Assembly: GCF_001039355.2 (NCBI RefSeq)
Contig: NW_019775546.1
Span: 58,534 to 91,825, forward strand
Length of the DNA stretch: 33,292 bases
Direction: 5' to 3'
Source: Lingula anatina
Lineage: Eukaryota; Brachiopoda; Lingulata; Lingulida; Lingulidae
In this document: positions 1-12,130 of the stretch, one piece after another
Numbering within the stretch: position 1 is the first letter of the stretch
Layout: each line of letters starts with the position of its first letter
Notes under the pieces: generated by a model
Database searches by the model: none
What the model was told of the DNA's origin: nothing
Seen by the model: the letters and a program-made list of their open reading frames with translations, nothing else
Translations under genes and position numbers: made by a program

Positions 1-180
1 GGTTTATTGTGTTCTTTGCAATATATAAGACATATATTGAATGTATATGTATAAAAGTATAAAGATGTAGTACTAAAATAGAGCTTTAAGATAAATTCTA
101 AGTTATAAAACCAATAATGAGGTTAAAAATGGTGATTCGTTGTTATTTTCAAAAGCTAAAAGTTAATGGATAGACCTAGA

Positions 181-1111
181 TCATTGACACGTATATAAAC
201 AGTATGGGATAAAAGTGTTTCTATATCTTTTTGTCCGACATTTTGGTAAAACATATCTATAAACATTCCTTAGGTCCTTTTCTATGACACGAGTGTTAGG
301 TAAAAGATGGTTCAATCTATGTGTACACAGTTTTATCTCATTAAATAATTTTTTGCATAAGTCAGTACGCCGAGATTTCAAGGTAGGTAATTCAGTGATG
401 TCCATTGCTTCGTTGTAAGTGAGTTCAGGGTATATAATATGAAGAGCCCTTTTTTGGATGTTCTCTAAGGCTTTAGATTGCTGTGCGGTAATTCAAGCAT
501 GCCGTAGCTGACAAGCGTACTCAAGTGTTGGTCTGAGATTGCTTTTATAAATTTGTAAGAGGTCATGTCTCGGCACCCCAGCGTGTTCGACCATGCATAA
601 GAAATACAGTCTGGATGCAGCTTTTGAGAGAATTTTTTCTATATGTAAGTCCCATTTCAAATTAGAACTGATATGAACTCCTAGCAGTTTGGCATGTGAA
701 ACTTGTTCGATTTTTATACCATCAATTATTAGGTTATCAGGTACAGTAGGGTTTTTACTGAAACAGATAAACAGTTCAACAGTTTTTTTTAGGATTGATT
801 AGCATGTTATTTTGTTTTGTCCATTCATATAGGTTTGAGGCTGCTATGGGAAGTTTAGATTGTGTAGGTTTGGCACCTTGTTCTATTTCCCTTGGAGATG
901 GTTGGTGAACTGTCTCATAAACTGTAGTGTCATCCACATATTTTACTGCTGGTAAAAAACATTCCATGTCATTTATTATTGTAATGAAAAGGAGAGGTCC
1001 TAATTTTGTACCTTGGGGCACGCCCCCATGAATATGGCACCATTGTGACATTACTGATCCACACTTGATCCGTTGCTGTCTATTTAGTAAAAAGGCATGG
1101 TTATTTCTGAA
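181..1111 (-). pseudogene. 5'-truncated non-LTR (LINE) reverse transcriptase, broken
   Basis: The minus strand encodes the catalytic and C-terminal part of a non-LTR retrotransposon reverse transcriptase, the enzyme that copies LINE RNA into DNA at the insertion site. Homology by eye starts near FLLNRQQRIKCGS, continues with the GGVPQGTKLGP block (about 990-1024) and the catalytic YVDD box (929-940), then the LKWDLHIEKILSKAASRLYFL and QKRAL segments typical of Jockey/CR1-like elements. The reading frame ends at TGA 181-183. The endonuclease domain and the first half of the RT are absent. Two lesions are visible: a frame change in the eight-T run at 783-790 and an in-frame TGA at 493-495. Sequence 5' of about 1111 (higher coordinates) switches abruptly to an unrelated repeated segment. 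This is a dead copy; the clade is uncertain, but the RT identity is secure. Confidence 0.88.
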
Positions 1112-1175
1112 ACTCGATTTTGTTGCATCCTTGCGACACGTTTCTGATAAAATTTTTTACGTAAGCCAACTGTTT
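1112..1175. repeat. Imperfect direct repeat, copy A
   Basis: About 64 bp starting tcgattttgttgcatcc and ending near acgtaagccaactgttt. It is repeated with substitutions at 1604-1672. It abuts the broken 5' edge of the RT fragment and lies just outside the left end of the MITE at 1184. It may be an older repeat interrupted by the MITE, or part of a longer unrecognised element. Confidence 0.6.
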
Positions 1176-1183
1176 TAATACTT

Positions 1184-1518
1184 GGGATAATAACTCTTCG
1201 TTTTGGCCAAAAAATGAATTTTCCTTGAGTAAACAACAATTTTTCCGTACTTACCAATGACTAATGATTCCATTTTTACATTCAAAGCAAGTCCCTGTTT
1301 TTTTTCTAAAAAGTTTGGTCTTTTGTTAAAATCTGTTAAGAGATTATAACAGAGTATAGCCATCAAGGAAGGTCACGTGCTCAGAAGACAAGCTCAGATA
1401 TCAGAATAATAGCTATTACTGACGTTTTTATGGTAAAACAGAATATATTATATTTCCATGAGTTGTTCACAATGTTTTTATTGTGAAATATAGATCTCAT
1501 GCGAAGAGTTATTATCCC
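1184..1518. mobile_element. MITE-like inverted-repeat element, copy 1
   Basis: The terminal inverted repeats are GGGATAATAACTCTTCG at 1184-1200 and its exact reverse complement at 1502-1518. The interior matches the copy at 22457-22815 in the same order: tttggcc next to the left end, a ccgtacttaccaatga block, acattcaaag, and gagttgttcaca near the right end. There is no transposase ORF, so this is a non-autonomous element mobilised in trans. The right flank keeps TTTAA; the left flank has lost it. Confidence 0.75.
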
Positions 1519-1603
1519 TTTAATTTCATTATACAAGTATCCTAGAGGCACGCTTTGATTTCTAGTAAAACCTTTTACATGTTCGCGAACAGATTGCTTC
1601 AAC

Positions 1604-1672
1604 ATTCGATTTTGTTACATCCTAGTTAAACGTTTTTGATTACTCGGGAATAGTTTTACGTAAACCAATTGT
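1604..1672. repeat. Imperfect direct repeat, copy B
   Basis: Second copy of the segment at 1112-1175: tcgattttgttacatcc, then acgtaaaccaattgttt, with small indels between. The two copies bracket the MITE at 1184-1518 and about 85 bp of further sequence. Confidence 0.6.
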
Positions 1673-1675
1673 TTC

Positions 1676-2450
1676 TCGACTCGATTTTTTTGGGTGAGAA
1701 GGAACAGCATAACGGAAGAAATGGATTTCGAACTATGTGTTCATAACATTTTTCACCAACAAAACAAAACATAAAAATCATTGGGCGTCTTACTTGGAAT
1801 TTTATATTCTGAATTAATGTGATTGTATGGGCTTTTATCCCTGCTAACGTATAACCCGGTAACATCCGTGTGTTCCGTGAAACAGGGTCCGATTCCCATA
1901 TTCCCATTGATTTGTGCAGAAAAGCCCCATCCTATTTTTTGACCCACTAGCGTATCGCTTACCCTAACCTGCGCAGATTTAATGGAAGGCGGACTCTCTG
2001 TTACATGGACTTTCGTTTTTTATACATCGGTGCGAAATGTGAGCAAAGACCCCTACACTGGTGTAAGGCGACAATTTGCTACTTCAAAACCAATGAGCAA
2101 TAAAAATAGATGATTTATAACAAAAAAAAAAAGTAAAATATGAATAAATTAAGAAGGAAAGGCGTACTTGAAGTGCTGCTTGCCTCAAAAAGTCAGTAGC
2201 TGAGCTGAAATCTGTGAATGCTCTTGGGACTTCCACATATGATACACAGATTTCAGAAAACAACATCTAGAAACTTGATAAATACATACCTGGACTGGTT
2301 TCGATGTATAACTGTATTACACCCTCCCCCTCCCCCCCATCAATCCCCAGCAAGGACTAACACACAGGTATGTTAGATATAACTTACTTAGAATGATTTA
2401 AATGTAAAACATAAACAAAATATCTGAGAAAGTTGATAAATCAGAAGAGC
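1676..2450. other. Non-coding stretch, no gene recognised
   Basis: I see no coding exon. Short ORFs on the minus strand lack recognisable domains. A run of C (about 2322-2337) is the only low-complexity feature. Confidence 0.5.
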
Positions 2451-2454
2451 AAAA

Positions 2455-2642
2455 GAAAACAAATACTCCATGTATATCTACCGTATTAAAATCACACCTG
2501 TCGTAAACCTTAATGAAGTGAGGATTATGTCATGTCATGAATCGGAAAAACAAATGTAAACAATTATTCCATATTTCTACCGTGTTAAAATCACACCTGT
2601 CTTGAATCTTAATGAAGTGCGGGTTGCATCATGTCATGTCAA
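2455..2642. repeat. Two-copy tandem repeat, 99-bp period
   Basis: Copies at about 2455-2543 and 2554-2642 share attaaaatcacacctgtc-type and taatgaagtg blocks, followed by catgtcatg. They differ by scattered substitutions. The offset between matching bases is 99 bp. Confidence 0.75.
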
Positions 2643-2645
2643 TCT

Positions 2646-4110
2646 CGTGCAAACCTTTCACGACCATCTAACCGGAAGAGCAATAAAGGCACGTTCTCAC
2701 GTGCGTATCAGGTCGCGCTTTCAGTCAAGCTGGGACTTCCCAGCTTAGTGCGCGCTAGCTCAGACCGACTCTGCGTGACAGAGTACCGTGCTTTCTACAG
2801 AAGGTGGGCAGGTGAGGGGGGGGGGGGATGGGGTGAGGGTGTACCTGAAGTTGTACAAAAGTTCTCGCCGGAACAATCACTACAGAGCAGAAATAACCAG
2901 AGAAATATATGTGTGTATCTGGTTTTAAAAAAACTCCCTCTGTTATTTCTTACCGTTTCGAGCCCCCTTTTTTTGTTCATTGTTTTTAGGTAAGACGCAA
3001 ACCGTTACATTCGTCGTTCTTGTTTAAAACCGTAAATATAAGCTCTGTTAAGAACACAGGTACCAAGTTAAGTCGTCATAAATTGTCTCGGAATACAATC
3101 TCAAGGTGCTTGTTTTCTAGCCAACGTGCAGGACCAGGTCTCAGACCAAATCCCAGCCTGGCCCCGAACCGAGCATATCACGCATGTTGGTCCTGTCCCG
3201 CGACCAACGGGCCCACGACAAAAATCAATGTGGCCCGTCACGAGCGTAGGGGTCCAAAAGGGTAAAGTCCTGTTATTGGAAGATCGATCAAGTCGGCAGC
3301 ATGAAAAATCAATTGTGTTTCAATGACAGACAAACAATACTTATTGGACGTAAGAGGAATGCGGAGGGAGGTTAACAAACCGGCTAATTACCACCTCAGT
3401 TTCTCTCTCTTCTCTCTACCAAGTGGGGTAACTGTTTGACTTGGCAAATATCACAGGTATTCGGTGGCATTATCAGTGGGGCTTGACTTACCTGGTGCGC
3501 TGTTTACGCGTATGTGTACGACTGAGCAAATATTTAGAGCTATTTCGTATGGTAATGTGTCCGAGCGCAACACGAGCGTGTCGTTGACTTCTGTGACTTA
3601 TCGGAGAAACGCTAGATCAAACAGTAAACAGCGAAGCCAGAGATGCTTGGCAAAAACTTCAAGTTGCTAGCAAGGTAAGACTCAATATTTCACTTAAACC
3701 AAAAGATGGCAATCGTTTGGCGATAACAGCATGGGCAACAAGGCAAGTGATAGCATTTGAACTGTTACTTAAAGTTTGCAGTGTCCCTAGTCCCCCTCAA
3801 CCACATGCCTTGCATTTATGCAGTGCTCCCGTTATATTTACTCCACTCTCGGGGTATCAACAGTCGACGGAAAGTTGCGAGGAGGATGTAATTACGGTTT
3901 AAGGTTATGTGGAATACGAGAACCAAAACGTAGTTGAGATACTCGCCAACCAGAGAAATCGAAATCAATTTGATATCCAATGCTCTGCGGGAAGCCCCCA
4001 GTTATACGTAAAAGGTGAGGTATCTTCTACTATAGTTATTGCGCTTCTTGTTTGTATGTGGCTTTGATCAAATTCGTTCAATGGTTCTAAGTTGATGGTA
4101 TATTTGAAGT
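2646..4110. other. Non-coding stretch with short low-complexity runs
   Basis: Contains a G run at 2816-2827 and a short TCTC run near 3402-3416. The plus-strand ORFs at 2631-2993 and 3020-3326 show no domain, compositional periodicity or convincing splice structure, so I call no gene. Confidence 0.45.
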
Positions 4111-4113
4111 AAG

Positions 4114-4165
<52 letters not shown>
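4114..4165. repeat. (ATA)n microsatellite
   Basis: Uninterrupted trinucleotide array of ataata. On the minus strand it would read as poly-leucine, which produces a spurious ORF. Confidence 0.95.
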
Positions 4166-4166
<1 letters not shown>

Positions 4167-4670
4167 CGCACACTCATATCAGCGCTCTGTACGATATAAG
4201 AATTAAAACATAAAAATTCCAAAACAAACCATATACCAGGAAATACTTAGTATTAAATAACACAAGTAAAATAAAACTGACAACGTAATTAAGCATGAAG
4301 TGTGATAAATTGTGATTTCAAGTGCACGTTTCGCATAACTTATCATTAAAAGGACATATACATGCATTAAATCCTGTTATTTTTCACATTAATATCGATA
4401 ATCATTTGATTAGTGACGGACGTTTTGCCGTCAAATTGATAAACAGAGTTATCGGTATTCAAGGCGTTTGCTAAGATCTGTCTGGGGGATGGAATGATTT
4501 TCCAAGATCGTCTGCTGCTATTTGTAAACTGAGGTTGTATGCTTCTTTATCTGTTAGCGAGTTATTTTTCCTCTTCCGCCATGGTGTGCAATACTAGTAT
4601 ATAAATTCCAGGAATAAATATTCTTCATCCTCCGTTTTTGATGTACTTGGTCGGAACAGTCTAGATCCGC
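4166..4670. other. Non-coding stretch with an imperfect palindrome
   Basis: No gene is seen. An imperfect inverted repeat spans about 4391-4460, with TGACGG/CCGTCA arms (4415-4434) at its core and AATATCGATAA / TTATCGGTATT at its ends. The loop is short, so it could extrude a hairpin. Confidence 0.4.
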
Positions 4671-4676
4671 TTTCTA

Positions 4677-4738
4677 GTGTGTGTGTGTGTGTGTGCGCGC
4701 GCGCGCCCGTGTGCGAGTGTGTGTGTGTGTGTGTGTGA
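4677..4738. repeat. (GT)n(GC)n compound microsatellite
   Basis: Alternating purine-pyrimidine tract: GT array, CG/GC block, then GT array again. Such tracts are classical Z-DNA formers. Confidence 0.95.
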
Positions 4739-4739
4739 T

Positions 4740-7700
4740 TATATTCAAGGTAACTAAATTAGTCGTTAAGAGCGCGAAACGAGTACCTGGACCGGAAAAA
4801 GTCAGTCGAGTGCGAGGCCTGAAACGTGGAATTCAGTGTACATGCTCTTGGCGGCTTCCTTTATCTTTTGAAAAGGTCTGTTACGGATATTGTAGTATAA
4901 TTCCTAAAGGAAATTTGAATAAAGCTCATTTCATATGCTCGTTTAGATATTTAAACCCTTTTTGCATCATCCGGTACAATTTTCTGTACCACAACATTTT
5001 GGCTGGTCTTAACGTAATTTCGCTACAGGCCTGGTGAGGCGTAAGGGGGGGGGGGGGGTGTCCTTATCACAAGCCCCAAACTACTAGTCAAAATTGATCC
5101 CTATAGTTGTAGACAGTATTCTGTAATGGCTTTTCGTAATGGTTCATCGTAACCTCTCAAGCTGAACCGGTACAGAAACCTGTACTGCTGTTTGTGCTGT
5201 AGTTGTTCCCACACTGTCACAAACAATATGGCTAGATTCACTTTCAGTTTCACTTTTCGCCCAGGGTGTATCAAGTTTATTAAGAAAAGTTGATGAAATT
5301 CACCTGTTAACCTCCGAAACGCAGGGTAGCTGCTAAAAACGTAGTAGTGACATAGATACTGTATGGCGCAATTATCAAATAAAGACAACGGATATGTGAA
5401 TCCAATTTGGGTGGAGGAGTGCTGAACTGCAATATCAAGTTATAAATTAATCCCGAGTTTTTTTTATCACCAATCATATCATCATTGTCAGCTTAAATCA
5501 GACTGACGGTTATTGAGGATAGATGTATATTTCCTTTTTTTTCGATGTCATGGAAAATTTGAATTAATTATTATTATTTTTTTTTAATTCATCGGAACAA
5601 ATGACAGGATGCCATTAACTAGATTATAATGTAGTCATTAATTCTTCTAAACCACATGTTATTGAATTTCAGAACTTATTATATATGAAGACGTAAGATA
5701 GGAGGGAGTGTTTGGATTTTTTGTCATTCTGTTCTCTACTTGATAAGTGTGGGTTAATAATAATTGATCTCCAATCTCAGTCGTATCAGGAGTAGATATA
5801 TGTATCTGCCTTTGGTGTGTCATATACAGTGAGTGGGCTCAATTTTTTGGTTGTTTTTTTAACGTTCGTGGCAGAAAGAGAGAGAGAGAGAGAGAGATAG
5901 AACAGTAAGTGCACTGGAAAATGTTGACGGCCAAGTGGAATGTACATTTTGAACTTATTTCATTGCAGACGTGCGTTAAAGGATGATAAAAAACCAGCAA
6001 TGTGTTAACAACGGCAGCTTTTGTTGAAAAAGAGAAAACAATTTAAAGTTATCTCCGTCTGTGCTAGGGCAGTCGGTAAGTGCTTTATTGTATCTCGCCT
6101 TTGTTTGCGCTGTAATACATGTAAAATATTCATATATTGCGTTTCAAGATTAGTTGGATGCAATGTCAAAGCAAACCGCGCCTCTTCCCCAATTTGCCTG
6201 TGGGACGTAGATGCCATTTGAACACGAAATTCTGCTTTAAGTTTTTCCAATTTCTAGGAACAAAAGAAATAACCACTTCAATTACTGACAACTTTTACTG
6301 CATAGAAACCTGCGGTTTTTAAAAGGGTACAAAATATTTGGACGCGAGGGAAGCGATTATGATGGCATTTTGTAGTACTGCACATGGGGAACATGATTTG
6401 GTGGGCTTAATGGATATTTTCTGCTTCTTCACTGGGCGGGTGGCTAAATTATTCATGAAAGTGAACACATTGCAGTCTTTCTAAAAGATACGTAGCATTG
6501 AAAGAGTTTTAGACAAAAAATTGCTTTTTTCAACATTTACTTATTCACTAATACGATTCCTTTACTGAAAGTAAGCCAGCTATGCGTCACAATGTAAAAC
6601 GTGACAAGAAGGGAGAAAGTTCAAATCAAAAGAACGACAAGTTTGACATTTGATCTGAACAAATTAAGCGAAACTTCGTCTCAAGTCATTTAATTAACGC
6701 CATGTAAAAACTGATGTAATGGGGTCTTAGACTGTAAAACGATATTTTGTGACAGTTTCCGTTCACGTGCCATTTATCCAGCTTTGCTATGAATACATCT
6801 TATTCATACGCATTTCAACAAAGATGTTCATATCATAATCAAGCTGGAGGCCACTCAGCATGCATGCCATGCAATTTTATCACGTCGTGTGTAATGACTA
6901 AAGCGTGCAGCGCCTCAATTGATGTTAATTAAAGTGTTTTGACGTGGTGGACGCATTAGCGTGTACATTTAATAAGAAATTAACGTCATAGCAAAGGGTC
7001 AGATACGTTATAATTATAACGCTGGACCTGACTTCATGCTCCATCGTTTTCCGGACTGTCCAGTGCTATTATTAACATGGTCATGCTATTATCAATACTG
7101 AGGTGTGGGAAGACACGGGTCAGTTGAAATGGGCCAATTAAAAATCGTTATTTCATTCAGTGCCGACTGTTTTAAAACGTGACTTGCAGGTATCCGGTGT
7201 TTGGGTCACTTCATCTTGGGCCACAGAAATCGTTATTGTGTAATTGCGTAAGATTTAAAACAACACGCATGACCTGGTGGTTCACACCTTTCTTGATAAA
7301 TTTTATAGATGCTTCTTTCATTCAATACTACCACACTCAAAAAGGGATGATTCTACACCGAGGGTCAGCCGCTAGAGGGCGCAGAAACGGTTTTAGGTCT
7401 CGCGAGATCTCGCTATCTCGCTTTCGTTTTATTTCGACAGTTTCATAACACGTGTCACTGACCTTAAACGCATTGAATCGTAAGGTGCAAAGCAAACATT
7501 GATTAATTTCGTTTGACAATCTGTAGCATTGAATTGGCTTAGGTCATCGTTAAATGTGTTTACTTGTTAACACGTAAAATGGTTCACCATTTATAATTTA
7601 AAACGCATCAGTTTTGATTCAGTGGCGGAGTAAGCCTAAGGTGACGCAAGAGGCAAAATGCGTCAATTTACTTTTAATAATTTATGTTTCTTTTTTGATT

Positions 7701-9640
7701 GCCCGCTGGCAAAGTAGTAACTTGACTTAGGATGGCATTGGTCATTTTCACCTTACTAGCAATTAGCTTTTTATTGATGCTTAAACACGCTGGGAACATT
7801 AAATACTTACTGGCTATCAATGGCAGTGTCCACGGTGGAATTGCATTGATTTTGTTGGTTTTGTACGAACAATGTGGTTTCAGCGAGCAGTCAGGTGGTT
7901 ACGTTTTTGTCTGGAACAACATCTATTATCTTCTGTTGTTTTATGTGAAAATTATTTGGTTACTTGAATCTGAGATTAATCAGACAGTTTAGAAACCTGT
8001 GTGTGCGTGGGTGTGTGGATTTACCAAATAGAAAATAGAAGATATATGTTACATTATGTATATTTACAAGGAGAGAAATCAACAGAGCAGCATAAACGCA
8101 ACTCTGTGTAAATGACAAATGGAGACTTAGCTTAACACTGTATTCGTCCATTTTATGACGGCTCGAAATCGAACTCGTGAACTAGGACTGCGTTACGCTT
8201 GTTGCTGAAGGATTTTTTATTGTACAGTCCTCCAAAAAAATCTCTGAATATAATTCATAGGCGGACAATAGCGGAAACAATGGTTATTTAAACACATTGT
8301 ATTCCATGTTCGTATAATACCTGCACAATCCATAAAATCAGTTAAGCTTGGGTAGATTCATCATGTCTCAATTATACATTGCACAACGGCAGATTATTTT
8401 TTGATGGAAAAATCGTTTAAAAGCATCCCCAAAACAAAGTTTGTTGACAAAGGGTCTTGATAACGTCTGGGACGCGTTCATCCGTGTCGCAGGAAATTTT
8501 AACGTCTCATTTTTCTCTACCCCAATGTTGAGGATGCTACGACAGCAGTTTCAGGAAGAATGGATGGCACAAAAATAGTCTTGCAATCAATTAATGTTAC
8601 TAATAGTCCAAAAGCGTTTCCCATTCGGGTGATTTCCCCTTAAAACAATTTCGATAAAATATATAAGACAAAGTACATTCGTATAATTTTTCAAACACCT
8701 GCTGTGAAATCGCTTTTTACCCTGAATTTTTATAAGATTCTGATAAAATATTTTCTTTTCATTGATTTTTTTTTCTGTTAATGCACCGTTAGGTCGAAGT
8801 GTTGAATCGGGAAAAGGGGCCGCAGCAGCGTTCCATTTAGCCATAAAGGTTATTACTCCCTTTAGCACTTATGTAAGTTTTATTTGATTACATTCTATGC
8901 AAAGAAAGACAGGTATATTAATAGACACATGTAGAAAGAGAAAGATAAAGAGATAAACACTGCAAATAGCAATAACTGCAAATAGCTTTTGAAGTTAAAC
9001 AGTTCTTCCAACAACATGCCAAAATCAGATTTATCATCATTCTGCTCCCATATTTTTGTTATGAGGAGTGAAATATTACAGAAGTGGTTAATCTGTATTA
9101 TTGAAACTTTGGGTGCATAACACAGCTAATGAAACAACTTTTGCTTTTCGGTGTTTCTTCTTTCATTAGTATTTTATCGATTCATTATAGCAATAAGAAT
9201 TTAAAAGAATTAACTGGACTTCTGATTAAACGAAAAGAACAAAATATGCCAGATTTTCGATTTAACGCACCTATGACGTTGTGTTTTCGGCCAACTGACG
9301 TTGTTGGCTGGAGGCCAATCTATTGTAACACCGCTATTAGCGTTTTATCCAGCGTCTTAGCTTGTTGCAATCAATTTTATACAAAAGGTTGTTTTTCTTG
9401 ATTCATTGTGTGTCTTCCACTCTTAGCAAATGTTTTTGTTTATCTAGCAAATAAATTATTAAGCTTAATGTTTTGAATGAATGTCCTCACGTGGTCGATG
9501 CAAATACAACAGGTACAGTGTAGTATTTAAATTGTGGTTCATGGTTTACAAAGTTATTGAGCTCGAATTGATTCCCCAGTTGAATTTATCATGATTTCCC
9601 GTCTGTTGATGCGGTGGTGCTTGTTTGTGGGGGAGTAAGC
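4740..9640. other. Long AT-rich stretch without a convincing gene
   Basis: I find no exon with recognisable protein homology. A G run lies at 5045-5058 and a GA array at 5876-5897. The plus-strand ORFs at 7732-7992 (hydrophobic, 86 codons) and 9129-9401 are open by chance as far as I can tell: no domain, no neighbouring exon, AT-rich codons. Confidence 0.45.
7398..7407. promoter_or_regulatory. TCTCGCGAGA palindrome
   Basis: A perfect 10-bp TCTCGCGAGA palindrome followed by further CTCGC repeats (7409-7421). In vertebrates this motif marks some CpG promoters. No gene start was recognised beside it, so a regulatory role is only a possibility. Confidence 0.2.
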
Positions 9641-9663
9641 TGACGTCAAGAGGTCAAAGGTTC
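9641..9663 (+). promoter_or_regulatory. CRE-like palindrome followed by DR1-like site
   Basis: TGACGTCA (9641-9648) matches the full CREB/ATF site. Two bases later AGGTCAAAGGTTC (9651-9663) matches a direct repeat of nuclear-receptor half sites with one spacer base (DR1, HNF4/RXR type). Chance occurrence is quite possible in a window of this size. Confidence 0.2.
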
Positions 9664-10200
9664 GGGAAAGATGTACACACGTTGAATATTTGACCTACTT
9701 TTCATTGATTATCTTTTGAGGTGAAATGTATGAACGTGGAAGTACATGTGTCCTGAACGTAAGAGGGCGCGCGCGAATCGTGTGCTAATAATGTTAAAAC
9801 AATATTACTACTACTATTACTACTACTTTTTCTTTGCATGTTATATGTTTTTTGTTTTCTTTTGATTTTTTTTATGGATGAATTTTTAAGCAAGTCCTTA
9901 AAAAAAACGTTTTTATCTTATTAAATGGCATCATTGCTATAGAATCATATTCATCAACGGTGGATCTTGAGGGAACATCGTGGACAACGTTTCTTCAGAT
10001 ATCCTCTTCCCCCGAAATAATATTGATAAAATGATATAACAAATAAAGCGTGATATAATCCTGCGGTTTTCATTTCCCTGCACAAAACGATCATTATAGT
10101 AAAACTGTCCCCCAGTACTATTTATTATTTATTCATTTTTAAATATTGCATCTTAGGGAAAGGTTTATCTCAATTGTTACGTAACAAAATCAGCCAGGCT

Positions 10201-10366
10201 AGACAGACAGATAGATAGGTAGACAGATGGGTAGATAGGTAAGTAGGGAGGTAGGTAGGTAAGTAGGTAGGTAGATAGGTAAGTAGGTAGGAAGGTAGGT
10301 AAGTAGGTAGGTAGATAGGTAAGTAGGTAGGAAGGTAGGTAAGTAGGTAGGTAGATAGGTAAGTAG
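10201..10366. repeat. (GTAG)n-related satellite with 40-bp higher-order unit
   Basis: Imperfect GATA/GTAG/GACA tetranucleotide repeats begin near 10201. From 10261 a 40-bp composite unit, made of one GATA-containing and one GGAA-containing half, repeats perfectly for about 2.6 copies. All three minus-strand frames read as Tyr-Leu-Pro-Thr repeats, which are artefacts of the tetranucleotide. Confidence 0.92.
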
Positions 10367-10389
10367 AAAAAACAATCGATCGATCGATA

Positions 10390-12130
10390 TAATATATGCA
10401 CATGCACGTGCACGCTCTATTTTCACACGCGCACGCCCTCAAACACTAACACTTGCAGGTGTTCTTGATAAAAGATATTACATTATCCACTGTCATTTGG
10501 ATAGATACAGTATACATAACACTGGCGTGTTTCAAACATCTCTTTCAAGATAACAGACGTCTTATGAAAATATTATTGCTGCATGTGTTTAAAGTACACA
10601 GTATACGTTTTTGCGGGTTAAGTCTATTTTGTAATACTAGCAGCTTACCTCAGTCAAGGTGAGATTAAATCGGTTGTTTTGAGTAAGTACACACAAAAGC
10701 TCTTTGATGTAGCGTCTTATTTTATTAACTCTGGCTCAATTTACCGAGGGATTTCTAAAAGCTGCTCTTCCTGTTCACTTCATTATTAATTGTTCAAAGG
10801 TCTCGTTCGTTTGTCAGTTAGCGAGAGATTTGGTTGAAGTTCTGCGGGCATCGTTTTACAACTGCAATTTTTTCTGTTATCGTGTTGAAGAATGAAATTT
10901 TGTTTGACATTTAAGTCAGTCAAACGTTTGAATCGATGCCACGGTTTCATAGTTTCCATTACAGAACCATACATGACTTTGTAAAATGTTTCTTGATTTT
11001 GAAGGATATAACAAATTGGCTGTCAACTCGTTTGGATTTGAAAAAAAAATCTACACAAGGTTTGGCATAATGAAAAGAATCCGAGATCGCCCATAGTCTC
11101 GCGATTTACAGTAAAAACAAGCGAGATTTCGCGGGATTTGGATGAGAATGGGAGTTAGAAATAATGGCAGACAAACGTGTGTAGTACGCCAACGAATGAA
11201 GTAAGACATAATTTAACCACGTATATATTTTTAATTGTCATATTTTATATTCTGCCTTATTCATGTATTGAAGAACAATACTGCTTTATGGTGTTCTGAC
11301 TGTTACTTTTTCATTGCTCTCAAAGAAAAAAAAAAACAGACGCAGAGTTTCACTTTTATCGCTAAAAAGTTAACCCCATATATATTACAACATATATTAC
11401 GTCATATAGTGACAAAGGCCTCGTGCAAGGACATCTTGAATGATTCCTGTTTACCAATGAATATAGTTGTGTCTAGTGACAATACTGATGCAAGATTGTA
11501 GTCGACATTTTGCAACGCCTTGTCACCAACCCAGAACCACCCAAGTCCTGTTGCAAAGTAGGTGCGTTCTAAACGTTTCTCGCGTGTAAACGGTACGGCC
11601 ACATCGTCTTTAGAATTTCCAAGCCATCAGCAGCGTTTTCACAAGAAATCCGACAGCGTTTACTTAGTGCCTGCCAACCGAAGACTATCAAGGCAACCGC
11701 GTCTAATTGAAATTTCTGGTATCTCGCTTGTGCCGGGAGTCACTCATCGATGGTTGTCTGTTGGGGCAGCTAAGGTTCAAGGTAATAGATATTGCCCTGG
11801 GAGAGATTTTTTTCTACAGGTACCAGCTACAAGGATTTATGTCCAGCGAATTTAATAAACTCTATATATAACTCAAAAAGAACCGGACTTTTCAAAGTTA
11901 GCACTTCCGGTTTTGTGTTTTTCAAAACGTTTTTAAAAAAGCGTTTAAAAACGAACATGGACAACATACAGGGTAGTCGACGCTAGGTCTCTCTCTGTCT
12001 CTCTCTCTCCAAATATAAATATATAGTCATATTCATTCATTTATACCTCTGTCAGTCTAGCTGTTACAGCATTAGCATTCAGTAGGTATTTGCTGTTTGG
12101 TAAATGTGTTTGGTAATGAAGGCATGATTT
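10390..12130. other. Non-coding stretch, no gene recognised
   Basis: Starts with a short ATCG repeat (about 10375-10388). A TCTC run occurs at 11990-12010. The ORFs at 11562-11986 show no domain and no paired splice sites that I trust. Confidence 0.45.

Noticed and set aside
7732-7992. Hydrophobic 86-codon ORF, possible small membrane protein
   Set aside because: No homology that I recognise, no adjacent exon, AT-rich codons; it could be chance. Transcript evidence would be needed.
9129-9401. ORF with a signal-like N-terminus
   Set aside because: The hydrophobic start is short and the remainder has no domain or cysteine pattern; splice sites are not convincing.
10170-10442. Three overlapping Tyr-Leu-Pro-Thr repeat ORFs on the minus strand
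   Set aside because: They are translations of the GTAG tetranucleotide array in all three frames, not a protein-coding gene.
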